NCBI GenBank assembly: GCA_012861695.1
Contig: JAAOOA010000375.1
Location: forward strand, 248,001-312,000
DNA length: 64,000 nucleotides
Direction: 5' to 3'
From: Trematomus loennbergii
Lineage: Eukaryota > Chordata > Actinopteri > Perciformes > Nototheniidae
Shown: piece by piece, positions 31,920 to 43,768 of the stretch
Numbering within the stretch: the stretch's first letter is position 1
Layout: the number at the start of each line of letters is the position of its first letter
Program-made: the position numbers and the translations under genes
Notes under the pieces: generated by a model
Seen by the model: only the letters and a program-made list of their open reading frames with translations
Database searches by the model: none
What the model was told of the DNA's origin: nothing

Positions 31920-33870
31920 AGTGATAGGGTGATCAAGAGAAGAGGGCGATCAAGAGGAGAGAGAGAAGGCGATCAAAAGAGAGAGAGGGCGATCAAGAGG
32001 AGAGAGTGATCAAGAGGAGAGAGAGTGGGCAATCAAGAGGAGAGAGAGAGGGCGATCAAGAGGAGAGAGAGAGGGCGATCAAGAGGAGAGAGAGAGGGCG
32101 ATCAAGAGGAGAGAGAGAGGGCGATCAAGAGAGAGAGAGGGCGAGCAAGAGGAGAGAGGGCGATCAAGAGAAGAGAGAGAGGGTGATAGAAGAGTGAGAG
32201 GGTGATCAAGAGGAGAGAGAGAGGCGATCAAGAGAAGAGAGAGAGAGGGCGATCAAGAGGAAGAGAGAGAAGAGAGAGGGCGACCAAGAGAAGAGAGAGA
32301 GGGCGATCAAGAGGAGAAAGAGAGGGCGATCAAGAGGAAGGGAGAGGGCGATCAGAGAGAGAGAGGGCGATCAGAGAGAGAGAGAGGGCGATCAAGAGAA
32401 GAGAGAGAGAGGGGGCGATCAAGAGGAGAGAGAGAGGGCGATCAGAGGAGAGAGAGAGGGCGATCAAGAGGAGAGATAGGGCGATCAAGAGAGAGAGAGA
32501 GGGCGATCAAGAGGAGAGAGAGAGGGCGATCAAGAGGAGAGAGAGAGGGCGATCAAGAGAAGAGAGAGAGAGGGCGACCAAGAGAAGAGAGAGAGGCGAT
32601 CAAGAGAAGAGAGAGAGGGCGATCAAGAGGAGAAGAGAGGGCGATCAAGAGGAGAGGAGAGGGCGATCAAGAGGAGAGAGAGGGCGATCAAGAGGAGAGA
32701 GAGAGGGCGATCAAGAGGAGAGGGCGATCAAGAGGAGAAGAGAGGGCGATCAAGAGGAGAGAGAGAGGCGATCAAGAGGAGAGAGAGAGGGCGATCAGAG
32801 AAGAGAGAGAGAGGGCGATCAGAGGAGAGAGAGAGGGCGATCAAGAGAAGAGAGAGAGGGCGATCAAGAGGAGAGAGAGAGGGCGATCAAGAGAAGAGAG
32901 AGAGAGGGCGATCAAGAGGAGAGAGAGAGGGCGAGCAAGAGGAGAGAGAGAGGGCGATCAAGAGAGAGAGGGCGATCAAGAGAAGAGAGAGAGAGGGCGA
33001 TCAGAGGAGAGAGAGAGGGCGATCAAGAGGAGAGAGAGGGCGATCAAGAGATGAGAGAGAGAGGGCGATCAAGAGGAGAGAGAGAAGGCAATCAAGAGAA
33101 GAGAGAGAGAGGGCGATCAAGAGGAGAGAGAGAGGGCGATCAAGAGGAGAGAGAGGGCGATCAAGAGGAGAGAGAGAGGGCGATCAAGAGAGAGAGAGAG
33201 GGCGATCAAGAGGAGAGAGAGAGGGCGATCAAGAGACGAGAGAGAGAGGGCGATCAAGAGGAAGAGAGGGCGATCAAGAGAGAAGAGAGAGGGCGATCAA
33301 GAGTAGAGAGAGAGGGCGATCAAGAGGAGAGAGAGAGGGCGATCAAGAGACGAGAGAGAGGGCGATCAAGAGGAGAGAGAGAAGGCGATCAAGAAAAGAG
33401 AGAGAGGGCGATCAAGAGGAGAGAGAGAGGGCGATCAAGAGGAGGAGAGAGGGATCAAGAGGAGAGAGAGAGGGCGATCAAGAGGAGAGAGAGAGGGCGA
33501 TCAAGAGAAGAGAGAGAGAGGGCGATCAAGAGGAGAGAGAGAGGGCGATCAAGAGAAGAGAGAGAGGGCGATCAAGAGAGAGAGAGAGGCGAGCAACAGA
33601 AGAGAGAGAGAAGAGAGAGGGCGATCAAGAGAAGAGAGAGAGGGCGATCAAGAGGAGAGAGAGGGCGAGCAAGAGAAAGAGAAGCGATCAAGAGGAGAGA
33701 GAGAGGGCGATCAAGAGAAGAGAGAGGGCGATCAAGAGAAGAGAGAGGGCGAGCAAGAGAAGAGAGAGAGAAGAGAGAGAGGGCGATCAAGAGAAGAGAA
33801 GAGGGCGATAGAAGATTGAGAGGGTGATCAGAGAGAGAGAGGGCGATCAAGAGAGAGAGAGAGTAATGTA
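31920..33870 (+). repeat. 23-bp minisatellite array, about 1.95 kb
   Basis: Roughly 80 or more copies of a unit of 21-26 bp. The unit starts GATCAAGAG, continues with AG dinucleotides and ends GGGC. Copies differ by loss or gain of 1-3 bases. No stop codon occurs in any forward frame of the basic unit, so a 541-codon open frame appears at 32202-33827. That frame is a repeat artefact, not a gene. Confidence 0.95.
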
Positions 33871-34490
33871 ACCTCCTAATGTAATGTATAACTACTATGA
33901 AAATGTTCAAAAAGTGCTCAAACTTCACATGTGTGCTAACAGTCCAGCCGTGAAGACATCTACGGGACAGTTTTGAGATTTCTTCAAATGCCGTTGCCAT
34001 GGCAACACAATGCTCACCATGAAACACGGTTTTTCTCATAACTTCAGTGAAAATGATCGAAATGGCCCAAAACTTCACAGGTTTGGTAACGATGCAGCCA
34101 TCAACACATCTAAGCGTATTATGGGTGTCATCAAATGCCGTTGCCATGGCGACAGATAATTCACCATCAAGTTAGTTCAAAAGTTTGCAGTTCAAATATT
34201 CTGCTGCTTTCCAAGCCTTTTTACTTTCTTTTCTCATCTTAATACAAATTCATTCACTACTACTTACATCTGATATTTAACTCCTTCAGCCTATTTTCAG
34301 CTGCAGAAACCATTCAACTATTACATTATTCAGCTATTTCAGGACATCAAGGCTATACATGTTTTTTTAAACCTTTTCTTTTAATATTAAGCTTTTTCTG
34401 CATTTTTGTAGCTAAAAGCAGCTACCATTCAGCTAATAACATTCAGCTTTTTCTGCATTTTCAGCTAAATTCAGCCACAAATGTTCACAG

Positions 34491-35670
34491 TTTACAGCAT
34501 TCGCACCCATTTTCTGCAGGAAATGCATTTTCTAGTTATTATTATTATTTCAGCCAATACTTTGCCAATCCATAACTTCAGCTTATTTTCAGCTACAGAA
34601 ACCATTCAAATATTAAACTATTCAGCCTGTTCAGGAATCGATGGGAAACCTTCAAATTCTTTAAAATATGTTATACTTCTTGAAATATCCAGCTTTTTAA
34701 ACTCTTTTTTTAACATGGAAGTCATGGGAGATGCCTTCAAATCCTCTTTTCCTACACTTTGCGCCAAATGCTACTCCTTCCACATACTTTCAGCTAGACA
34801 CTTCATTCCAACTTTTTATTTTTGATATCTTTTACCCTTTTTGAGATATTTAACTTAGTTTGGAGCTTGGTAGAGAGGCCTTTTCAGATTTTAACATTAG
34901 TGTGGATGGAGCAGCTCGTTAAGTCTAGAGTGCTTTGATCTCAAAACAGAGTGCAGCAGTGCTCCCCAAAGAATGTTTTAAACTTGCATAATACCCAAAC
35001 CCTACACTCCTCAGACATATTTTTTCATGAAAAATGTAGGAAAACCTCTCCTAGGTTGGAAAATTAAAAAAATTAAGAAGAATATTAATCAAAATGCCTC
35101 TTGAGGCATGAAGAGACAAAAAGTCCACCTAGCTCCCAATTGATTCCCATGTTAAATCTTTCCGGAACTTTCTTCAGAACAGAGAGAAGTACACTTCAGA
35201 CAAACTGCTCGCATCTCCACAATTTACACACAAAACCAAAAAAAACAACATATATCAGTTCATTGGGGTTCCCTGATGCTCAGGGTCTGGTCATTTTTGA
35301 TAGGAGCCATAGTTTTTGAACAGGTGGCAACATTGTCAGATATAATCCTCAATGCATTCTTAATGGGACTCAGTGCTGCAGTTGGTAAATCGTCATAAGT
35401 CGTCACCATGGTAACCTTTCATCTCTGGTTTACACACACAGGTGTTTGTAAACATTCATTCACTACTACTTACATTTAATATCTTTATTGAACTCCTTGA
35501 GCCTAATTTCAGCTGCAGGAACCATTCAAATATCAAACTATTCAGCCTTTGCAGCACATGATGGGGGAACTTTCAACTTTTTCAAAATATGTTATACTTT
35601 TTAAAACATTCAGCTTTTTAAAGTCTTTTTTAACATGGAAGTCATTGCAATGCATTTGAGCTGTAACAAT

Positions 35671-35733
<63 letters not shown>

Positions 35734-36345
35734 CCCTCTCTCTCACAGACACATCAAGAGAAGTGAGAGAGGGTGATGGAAGAGTGATAGGGTGATCAAG
35801 AGAAGAGAGGGCGATCAAGAGGAGAGAGAGAGGGCGATCAAGAGGAGAGAGTGATCAAGAGGAGAGAGAGTGGGCGATCAAGAGGAGAGAGAGAGGGCGA
35901 TCAAGAGGAGAGAGAGAGGGCAATCAAGAGGAGAGAGAGAGGGCGATCAAGAGGAGAGAGAGAGGGCGATCAAGAGAAGAGAGAGAGGGTGATAGAAGAG
36001 TGAGACGGTGATAGAAGAGAGAGAGGGCGATCAAGAGAAGAGAGAGGGCAATCAAGAGGAGAGAGGGCGATCAAGAGAAGAGAGAGAGGGTAATAGAAGA
36101 GTGAGAGGGTGATCAAGAGAAGAGAGAGGGCAATCAAGAGAAGAGAGAGAGAGGGCGATCAAGAGGAGAGAGAGAGGGCGATCAAGAGAAGAGAGAGGGC
36201 GATCAAGAGAAGAGAGAGAGGGTGAGCAAGAGAGAGAGAGAGAAGAGAGGAGGGCGATCAAGAGAAGAGAGAGGGCGATAGAAGATTGAGAGGGTGATCA
36301 AGAGAAGAGAGAGGGCAATCAAGAGAAGAGAGAGAGTAATGTAAC
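34491..36345 (+). mobile_element. Large interspersed repeat, unit 2
   Basis: Repeats unit 1 in order: ATT run and AACTTCAGCTTATT, the CTTTTCCTACACTTTGCGCC block, the CTCAGACATA block, (CT)n at 35672-35690, (CA)n at 35692-35732, and a shorter minisatellite at 35755-36335. The end GTAATGTAACCTCC matches that of the unit 1 array (33871). The two units are about 90% alike by eye. Confidence 0.6.
35755..36335 (+). repeat. 23-bp minisatellite array, second copy (about 0.6 kb)
   Basis: Same GATCAAGAG..GGGC unit as 31920-33870, about 25 copies, at the same place in unit 2. Confidence 0.93.
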
Positions 36346-36836
36346 CTCCTAATGTAATGTATAACTCCTATGAAAATGTTAGAAAATTAGATGATTATTA
36401 TGTGTGTGTACTTTCTGGCCTGCCACGCCATTAGTCTCCTAAAGGGGTGTGGCAGTGGCGCAATCCGTGTGAGACAGTTGCAGAAAATGTAAATGCGTCT
36501 CCTCTTAACACTGGCCCACATTCACGTCCAATCGTGCCACCTGTCTGCCAACAACTGCGTCATTGTGTTTTCGGTATTTGACGTATAAACAGTATTTAGC
36601 CTCTTTTTGTTTTTAATTATAACTGTCTTTCTGTTCAGATGACAAATGTGTGCGTCAGGTGACTTAAATCATGATATGATGTTTGGTTCTTATTAAAATA
36701 GTCTTTTTCTCTAGAGCAGTCCTCCCACATGTGATGATATGCCACTAGAATGTATGTTACACTGTTTTTGCACAAGAATCAGCCACTAGGCTTCCTTTTA
36801 TGATAGTTTCTTAACAACCATTTTTCCCTTTTACAG
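36346..36836. other. Remaining tubulin intron 1, 3' part
   Basis: Unique-looking AT-rich intron ending TTTTTCCCTTTTACAG, a good polypyrimidine tract and acceptor for the tubulin exon at 36837. Confidence 0.6.
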
Positions 36837-36950
36837 CGCGAGTGCCTCTCAATCCACGTTGGTCAGGCTGTTGTGCAGATTGGCAATGCCTGCTGGGAGC
36901 TTTACTGCCTGGAACATGGGATCCAGCCGGACGGCAGGAAGCCTGGTGAC
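36837..36950 (+). pseudogene. Alpha-tubulin exon 2, truncated after 38 codons
   Basis: Follows an AG acceptor and encodes [20 protein letters not shown] and then [13 protein letters not shown], the conserved alpha-tubulin N-terminus (nucleotide-binding loop region). It departs from the usual sequence at the second Val of AVVQ (normally Gly) and at the end (RKPGD). At 36951 a repeat starting CAGGGGCCTCATTTATAA interrupts it and brings a stop five codons on. No further tubulin exons lie downstream in the window. In a working gene this would be the microtubule subunit. Here it is a broken 5' fragment with a plausible promoter. Confidence 0.9.
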
Positions 36951-38180
36951 CAGGGGCCTCATTTATAAAGGGATATACGCTCAAAAAATGGCGTACGCCA
37001 GTTTCTACGCAATGTTTGCGATTTATAAAATACTAAAATGTGCTGTCCTCCACGCAAACTCTAACCCATGCGTACGCACTAAGCACACACACGGAGAGAC
37101 GAGAAACTGCGACACCGTTGGCAGAAGAAGAATGGAGAGAAATATGTGGAAATAATACCATAAATAAAATGTTACCTCTCATTTATCAATATGAAGAATT
37201 CATTTGCAAACATTGATTAAAGCCAATCTTAAAATGATTAAACAAACGCCTGTTTGAGACTCCTCAGTGCACACAAAAACATAACTTGGAGAAATAAATA
37301 ATACGGATATGCTATTTAAAACCACCTCGAATATGTTGTGTTAATGTTATGAAATGTTTTCTCATAAATGATGCGGTAAGCAGGAGGACAGAATTACGTC
37401 TAAACTGACGCCGTTTTGCATTTCTATAGGTTGTAGATACGAGCATGGTTTTATATACTATCACGTTTAATCGTGTTTTATGCCGTTTGCCAAGACTTGA
37501 TAAGTCGCTCGTAAAACACAGGAGGTATGGAAACTAAGAACACATATGTGGTAAATTGTACAGCTAACATAACACAACACATTAGTTGTATTTCCTTTGA
37601 CTGGTGGATTATGGATATATAGTTGCTGATCGACAGCTGGAACACAAACCACCAAATACAACAAAATAATTCAGATCCAGTCGTCATGACTCCACTCCGG
37701 AGGGATTCCCCCATTATTTCTTACAGTTTCTCATCAAGGGGGTGTCTCCTGTCCCCGGGACAAACACACTGCCTGAGGAAGGTTATGTGTATTTTTTTTG
37801 TCATTAACTTTTTTCGGACCACTTATTTATTTATTTAGGTGACGATCCGACCTCCATGCTGCAACTCTGGTTCAAACTGCATCCACCAAACAATATGATT
37901 TATCTCGACCTCCCCAAAATAACCTAAATCTGACACGGTGTGAGATGTCTTTTTAGCTGTTCGGTCGTAATTTCCTGCGATCTTCTTCATGCAGTCAGTC
38001 AAAATGAATGAATGGGCGTTTCTTTGACTATTTATAGGCAAATATGGGCGTTACGTGAAGCCTGCAAAAGCTGCGCCGCATTTCGAGTCGATTGTGATTT
38101 ATAAAGGGAAACAGGCGTAGGAAGTGCCAGTACGCACTTCCCTCGCCGGTACGCAATGTTTTGTGAATCGCAAAATGTCG
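36951..38180. mobile_element. MITE-like repeat that breaks tubulin exon 2
   Basis: Begins CAGGGGCCTCATTTATAAA with nearby GCGTACGCC and TACGCAATGTTTGCG motifs. Inverted counterparts (GTACGCACTTCC, GGTACGCAATGTTTTGTG) lie at 38125-38175. The exact right terminus was not found and may be cut by the next element. No transposase. Confidence 0.5.
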
Positions 38181-38579
38181 GAAAATGTCGGTACCTATCG
38201 ATACCGCTTATCGATCCGGTGCTTTAACTGTACTTTTATCGTTTTTTAGAAAAAAACAAGGTAAACTAACTAAACAAATTGTGAACAAAACTAACATTGC
38301 TTTTTATTTAAATTAAATACATAATATTTCACATCAAAAGAAACAACAATGTTTTGAACAAATCGTATTAAATAATCTGATGACAGAACTGTAAACAGAA
38401 TGGCTGAAACTTTAACAAAATAAATAACTCAGTTACCTCTAATCATTAACCCATGTTTGTATCATTGAGTTAACTCCGTGTGTTGCTGCTAGCATACATA
38501 ACACCTGACGTGGAAACGTTACTCGTGGATGGGGCTACAGAGCTAGAAAGACAGTCGAACCCGGGGCATTTCTCCGTCT

Positions 38580-38725
38580 GAATGTGGTGCACTTTTGCAA
38601 AATGTTGAGACAAACTGCTCGTGTTACCGCCCTCACATCCTAAACTCTTATTGCACTTTTGGTAACGAGCATTGTCCACATCGAGACGGGTAAAGTTTAA
38701 CCACACCTTGGAGCGCTTCTCTCCG
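38580..38725 (-). pseudogene. BED zinc finger of an hAT transposase, remnant
   Basis: Minus-strand reading KRSKVWLNFTRLD, KCNKSLGCEGGNTSSL and QHFAKVHH is the N-terminal BED finger of hAT transposases and ZBED proteins (DNA binding). The first zinc cysteine is replaced by Tyr (ARYQKC instead of Cys-x2-Cys). The dimerisation and catalytic domains are missing. GGTACC/CGATAACG-type ends near 38195-38220 and 38965-38990 may be the element's subterminal regions. Confidence 0.75.
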
Positions 38726-38990
38726 CCATCTCCTCCGTGTGTGTGTGTTGCTGCATGTAGCAGCCGCGTGTGTGTAAACTGCCCCGCCCCCTCGCACACA
38801 GACGGGGAGAGAGATCTCTCGCCTGGATTGGAAAGATCGAAAATACTAAAAATAACGCATTTTGCAGTCTTTTTGCATATTAGAAACGGAGTTGGCGACA
38901 CTAAAACTGCAATATAATGTTTGTGTAGCAATAATACATATGAGATATCTTTTTTACATGTCTCCAGTACCAACCGATAACGTCGGAGCT

Positions 38991-39529
38991 TAATGGTACC
39001 ACGGTCTTTAATAATTCAGCCCTGGGGCCCGGTACAATCCCTACACATGACTGGCTCGGCGGCCACAGGTTGTTTATCCTTGACAGTCGCACAGTGGGCA
39101 CACACTGAGAGTCTTTTCATATTCAGCAAATGTGTACACGCTTCACTGCAGACCTCAAGAAGAAATAAGACTTTCATTTACTCACGGCAAAACGTACTTT
39201 ACTTACTAATTTACTCACGGTAAAAAAATGCACTCCCTATTCCATTGTCATGAAGGTGGAATCTAACTATATCCAGAATAAGTTTGATTGGATCCAGGCT
39301 AGAAACATGTTTATTTCTGCTGTAAAGTTGGGCATTTTAACATGGGGGTCTATGGACATTGCTCCTTTCTGCATCCATCCCCTGTTGGCTACTAGAGGAA
39401 CTGCAGTTTGTGGCACTTCCTTCTGGCTTCCCGGCTCTGCGCTAAACGCGCTGATTGGCTGTGGGTGGGCCAGACGTGCATGTGGGTGGGCCCAGGCCCA
39501 CCCGGGCCCACCCACAGCTACGCCACTGC
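38991..39529. other. Intergenic repeat-like sequence, no gene
   Basis: Includes a GC-rich GGGCCCACCC palindromic stretch at 39485-39520 and a GTCTATGGACATTGCTCC block that looks like a transposon end. No coding support. Confidence 0.4.
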
Positions 39530-39851
39530 TACACAGTCGACAATAACAGTTAGAAGATTTAATCATTGAACTTAACCATTGCTTACTGAGACTTCAGAGG
39601 AGGGGAATAGATGTGCAGTTATGCTGGGTGCCTGCACATGAGGGGGTTCAAGGGAATGAGCATGCTGATAAGTTAGCAAAAGAGGCGTTACATTAGGAAA
39701 TAGCAATACCAGTTTCACTTGGAAAAGGAGAAGGAATGATGATGATGAGGATGATATGGTGATACACACTCTTGTACAGTAGGTGGCGGTATGCACCTTA
39801 AAGTTGTTTGCAATCCGCCAAAAACCGAGAGAAGAAGAAGAAGAAGAAGAA
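39530..39851 (+). mobile_element. LINE remnant: RNase H end fused to the 3' terminus, upstream of gene B
   Basis: Reads GIDVQLCWVPAHEGVQGNEHADKLAKEAL-type RNase H sequence (in pieces), then jumps at GGAGAAGGAATGATGATGATG to the family 3' end and a short GAA tail. The same internal deletion junction occurs at 57117-57449, so the two copies share descent. Confidence 0.85.
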
Positions 39852-40132
39852 GAACCTGGATCCATGTGGCGTCTCGTCGCTACGGTTCTCTCTCTCTGTG
39901 TTCCTGAGAAAGTGTGTGTGAGCTCCAGCACTACTGATCCATCATCTGTGTGTCTGGATAAACCTCCGAATGGACTCTGTGCTCTTTTTTCTGGAGCGTT
40001 AACCTCGGACTATAGGAGCTAGCTTAGCATGCTAGCTGGAAACACGTTAGCAACAGTAGTCAGATTGAGAGTTTGATGGAGAGAGAAACGGTGTGTTTAA
40101 CGGAGTCTGCAGGAAAAGGTTATCTAGGAAAC

Positions 40133-40319
40133 ATGAGTAAAGTCCAACTGCTGCTGTCGTTGAAGAAGCTGCGACTCACTACTGAAGAGATATTTGTTCT
40201 GTTTGAACAAACAATAGCAGACCTCGAGGAGGAGCTGTCTCTTTCCAAAGAGGAGAACAAGAGACTCCAGAAACTACTGGACGCTGTTTTACAGCCTCAG
40301 CTTCGGATACACAGAGCAG
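40133..40319 (+). CDS. Zinc-finger gene B, exon 1
   Basis: Same layout as gene A exon 1: MSKVQLLLSLKKLRLTTEE start at 40133, coiled coil, end at 40319 with donor GTATGT. Differences from A include L for M, L for Q, V for A and D for E. The upstream in-frame ATG is at 40076. The exon itself is intact, but its partner exon at 51120 is riddled with frameshifts, so the gene as a whole is probably dead. Confidence 0.75.
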
Positions 40320-41047
40320 GTATGTTCCCTTTACTCTCCATTAACACTTTAAACTCTTCAGTAGCACTTTATTATCACATTAATAACACTTTAGACCAGG
40401 GGTGTCAAACTCAAGGCCCGGGGTTCAAATCCGGCCCGCGACTTCATTTTATGTGGCCCCACAAGAGCTTGCAAAGAATATAATATGTTTATTATACGGT
40501 TACATGCTACTTTACAGAAGCACGTTGCCCATAAACGACATGTCCCACAATGCATCTCAAATTTGACTTTTTCTCAGAATTTGACTTTTTTGTCCAAATA
40601 TGCCTTTTTTCTTAGAATTAGCCTTTTTCTCATAAATAGATTTTTTTTTCAAAATGTCACAATCAATGTTTTTCCAGTGTTGTATCTTGTGATCAATAAT
40701 TGTATGTCCACAACATAGTAGTAGATTTAACTGGTTTTACTTTGGTAACATGCTTCCGGGACTTCCTCGTGGGAACATGTACAACAGGCTCTTTTTAATA
40801 CCAAGAGTGAGTTTGCCCCCTGCTGGACAAATGCAATAACATGTAATAATAACACAAGGTAAGATACCACATTTCCCCCCCTTTAAGCTAACAATACTTC
40901 CCGAAGGTGGGGGTATAACATACTCCCGTTACACAACATTTCGAGGTACTGGCATAAACCATTTCACTTTCAAAGATTAACATTCTAAACCTTTCCTTAA
41001 AGTGAGATCAGAGAACTATGCTGCTCTATTAATGGAAATCTCTTGAT

Positions 41048-41359
41048 CTATTTAACAAAGTCTTTCAGGTATACAGGTGGCTGTCTCTCGCGCTCTGATC
41101 GTCTCACCACGGGTGTAGCAGGCAAGTCCGGCGGGACCGGAGTACACAGAACCACTGGCTCACTTGCAGGAGGTCCTTCTTGCTCGATTGTCACTGGAAC
41201 CACAGTGTCTCTGTTGGAGTCCAGCACCGGCTCTAAGGGCACGGTGTCTGTTAATCTGGCTCTTACTTGATCCACATGCCGCTTCACGACTTGACCACTT
41301 CCAATGATCACTGTATATGACACTGGACCTGATGAGCTCTCGATGACCGCAGCATCCAT
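41048..41359 (-). pseudogene. Gypsy pol C-terminus (integrase GPY/F-like region)
   Basis: Minus-strand reading SSSGPVSYTVIIGSG, then VVKRHVDQVRAR, fits the C-terminal GPY/F module of chromovirus-like integrases. A Pro-rich tail and RRSERERQPPVYLKDFV follow, just before the polypurine tract and 3' LTR. The same sequence reappears in gene C's copy at 63763. The integrase catalytic core upstream is not recognisable. Confidence 0.8.
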
Positions 41360-41495
41360 TTAGGTCCATAAGAGTAGTTTCTGATGAACACTTTATCCCC
41401 AGATGAGAAACTTCTCAGTTTCCTGTTTGTCATGGGACTGTTTCTGTTTTAGTTGTTTTTTGCTGCACTCTTGATTTCACATCTGGCAGGAGCAG

Positions 41496-41730
41496 AGGCC
41501 TGTACTACGAAGCAGGATTTTTGCTTAGCCGGCTGACTTCAGGGAAAACTCGGGCTTTCCGGTCCTACGACGCTGGTTCTTTTTTTAGCGGGCTAAATCT
41601 CCATGGTAACTTATGCTGAGCGGCTAACCTCCCCGGGAGGAGGTTAGGTTGCAGGCTAAGAGATTAACTCAGTGAAAGCACCGCCTGCTGACCAATCAGA
41701 GCTCCATGTGTGCGGAGTTTAAAGCGATCA
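41496..41730. mobile_element. Harbinger-like repeat fragment
   Basis: Starts AGGCCTGTACTACGAAGC, a terminus seen in fish Harbinger-type repeats, followed by AGCCGGCTGAC and TAACCTCC..GGAGGTTA palindromes. The opposite terminus is not found in the window. Confidence 0.45.
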
Positions 41731-42924
41731 AGTCATATTATTGATAGAGGAAATACAGAAAAACTGCCGTTGCAGGAAAGACGGCCGGCAAAAATCAACT
41801 GACTGTGTGAACGTGAAAATTAATAGAATATCCCCTCCCATCGTCAGAGCAATCTGACTATTATAACATTAGCGTTAAGAAAGCTTACTTAAATATCTGC
41901 CACAACATAAGTAACCGGATCAGAGTAACATTAGGCCTATTTGAAACAATAGTAGGGGCTTTTACCAGCTCGCCAACTTACAGGCATCATAGCAGTATGA
42001 ATAGCCTTAAACACCAACCCACTCTGCGGTAACGAGAGTCATGTATCTGAACCAAATGCCCTAAGTGAAGCCGTTAGTCTCATCTGACTGACCCAAGGGT
42101 TGGTGCTGGTGTGACAGGGAGGCTTCCAAGTGTTCATAGCAGATGTCATGCTTTCAGTTCATGGCTCAGTGGGGGGAGCAGGCCCATGTGAGACAGTATC
42201 AACGGCTGTAATGTTCAGTTTGAGGAGTGTCATTCTCTCTGGGAGCAGGAAATGGTGTCCATTCTCGGATCAGACCATTAATGTCATGTAGAGCAGCCAT
42301 AGCATCTCTGTGACTGCACTCAGCCGGACTGCAGCAGGCAGAACTGGGTGACTTTTAGTGAAGCCGTCTATGGCCATAGACAAAATGGAACCACGTACTA
42401 ACAAAAGGGACACAAGGTCATCAATGTCTCTCTTTACCTTTAGCCTAATTGTAAAACAAATTAGTGGAAGAAATGTGGAACCCTAATCCATCATCATGTG
42501 AAATTTAGAGTTAATTTAAATAATTACTTATGGGTTGAAGTCAAATTAACATTAGAACTAAAGTCAGTCAAAATTGAACGTGCACGGATCAGAATCTAAT
42601 CAATACACCATTTTCCCAGCACTGTAATGAAAAGGATATCAAGATTAGGTACATCACAGGAGTGATAAAACATCCAAACATGCACACTTATCTTATTCTA
42701 GTAGAGATTAGAGGACAGGTCTAATGTTTGTGAACAAAATGATCAAGTCAAAGTTATTTTATTTATTTTATCTTATGTACCACATTTAATTTAATAATTA
42801 ATCTTAAATAACTAATAACTTTAAAGAAGGCCACAATTTACAATGTGGATAAGGTGACTACTTATCCAAAGTGTGTGGGTGTGTGAACAGCTTGTCTGCC
42901 CAAGGTTAAAACATTTAACTTTTA
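41731..42924. other. Degraded Gypsy interior, no readable frame
   Basis: AT-rich sequence without a supported frame. 42355-42420 is repeated at 43706-43773 (GTGAAGCCGTC..CACAAGGTCAT) on both sides of the next MITE, so part of the Gypsy interior is duplicated. Confidence 0.5.
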
Positions 42925-43704
42925 GGCGCATTTCCACTACAGCGCGGAGCTCGCTTTAAGCGTGCCGTGTCGTGCCGTACCCGTTTTTGGTTGCGCTTCC
43001 ACTAGGCCTAGTTACGGCCCGGCCCGGCCCGGGGCCACTTTTTCACCTCTTTTCTGGCCCGACAAAATTGTGGTTCTATCGGGGCCAACAAACAGGGCTG
43101 AGTCGGGCTGAGTATGCTAAACTAGAGAGGAGCGCTGGCAAGAGGGCTAGAACTACAACAAGATGGACATATTTGACCGTGATTTAATTGTAATACACGT
43201 TTCAAAATGATGCCGAAGTAACAACATACTGATACCGGTTAGTAAAAACCATGAATTAATGCTTTGTCAAGTCTGCAGACAGACGGCAGGCGAAAAACCT
43301 TTTAAAATGCGTGTTTTCTAGATGGAGATTGGCTAAGCTAACGCAGTATATGCCCCGATCGTCCACACTCACAACAACAGCCTATACAGACATAATAAAG
43401 CAGCGACTGTATTCACCATGACACAGACAGTCTGTGGTTTGTACTTGTTTAACTTTTGTCGAGTTTCTGAACATATATGAGGAGCTGTGAGCTCTGAGTG
43501 CTAACAGCTAACGGCTGTGTTGTTTTTCTGGAGTTCTCATTGAAGATGACGTCACGGCTCCGCCTACACTGCGTTACTATAGTAACTACCCCAGTTCCTA
43601 AACTGTAATGGAAGCGCAGCATGAAGTGAGTCGGCCCAACGCGGCCAAGCCGTACCGAGCCGTACCGAGCGTGGCCGAGGCCGACCGTGTAGTGGAAATG
43701 CGCC
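42925..43704. mobile_element. MITE with GGCGCATTTCCACTAC ends inside the Gypsy element
   Basis: 780 bp with inverted ends GGCGCATTTCCACTAC (42925) and GTAGTGGAAATGCGCC (43689-43704). A possible TTA duplication, offset by one base on the right. The core at 43180-43480 is the reverse complement of the core of the 9328-10319 MITE, although the termini differ. Confidence 0.75.
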
Positions 43705-43768
43705 ATTAGTGAAGCCGTCCAAGGCCATAGACAAAATGGAACCACGTACTAACAAAAGGGACACAAGG

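Noticed and set aside
32202..33827. 541-codon open frame rich in Arg, Glu, Asp and Lys
   Set aside because: It is the 23-bp minisatellite read through; all three forward frames lack stops in the basic unit, and there is no domain or gene context.
39485..39520. GGGCCCACCC palindrome as an origin or insulator
   Set aside because: Short GC-rich self-complementary stretch inside repeat-like sequence with no supporting context.
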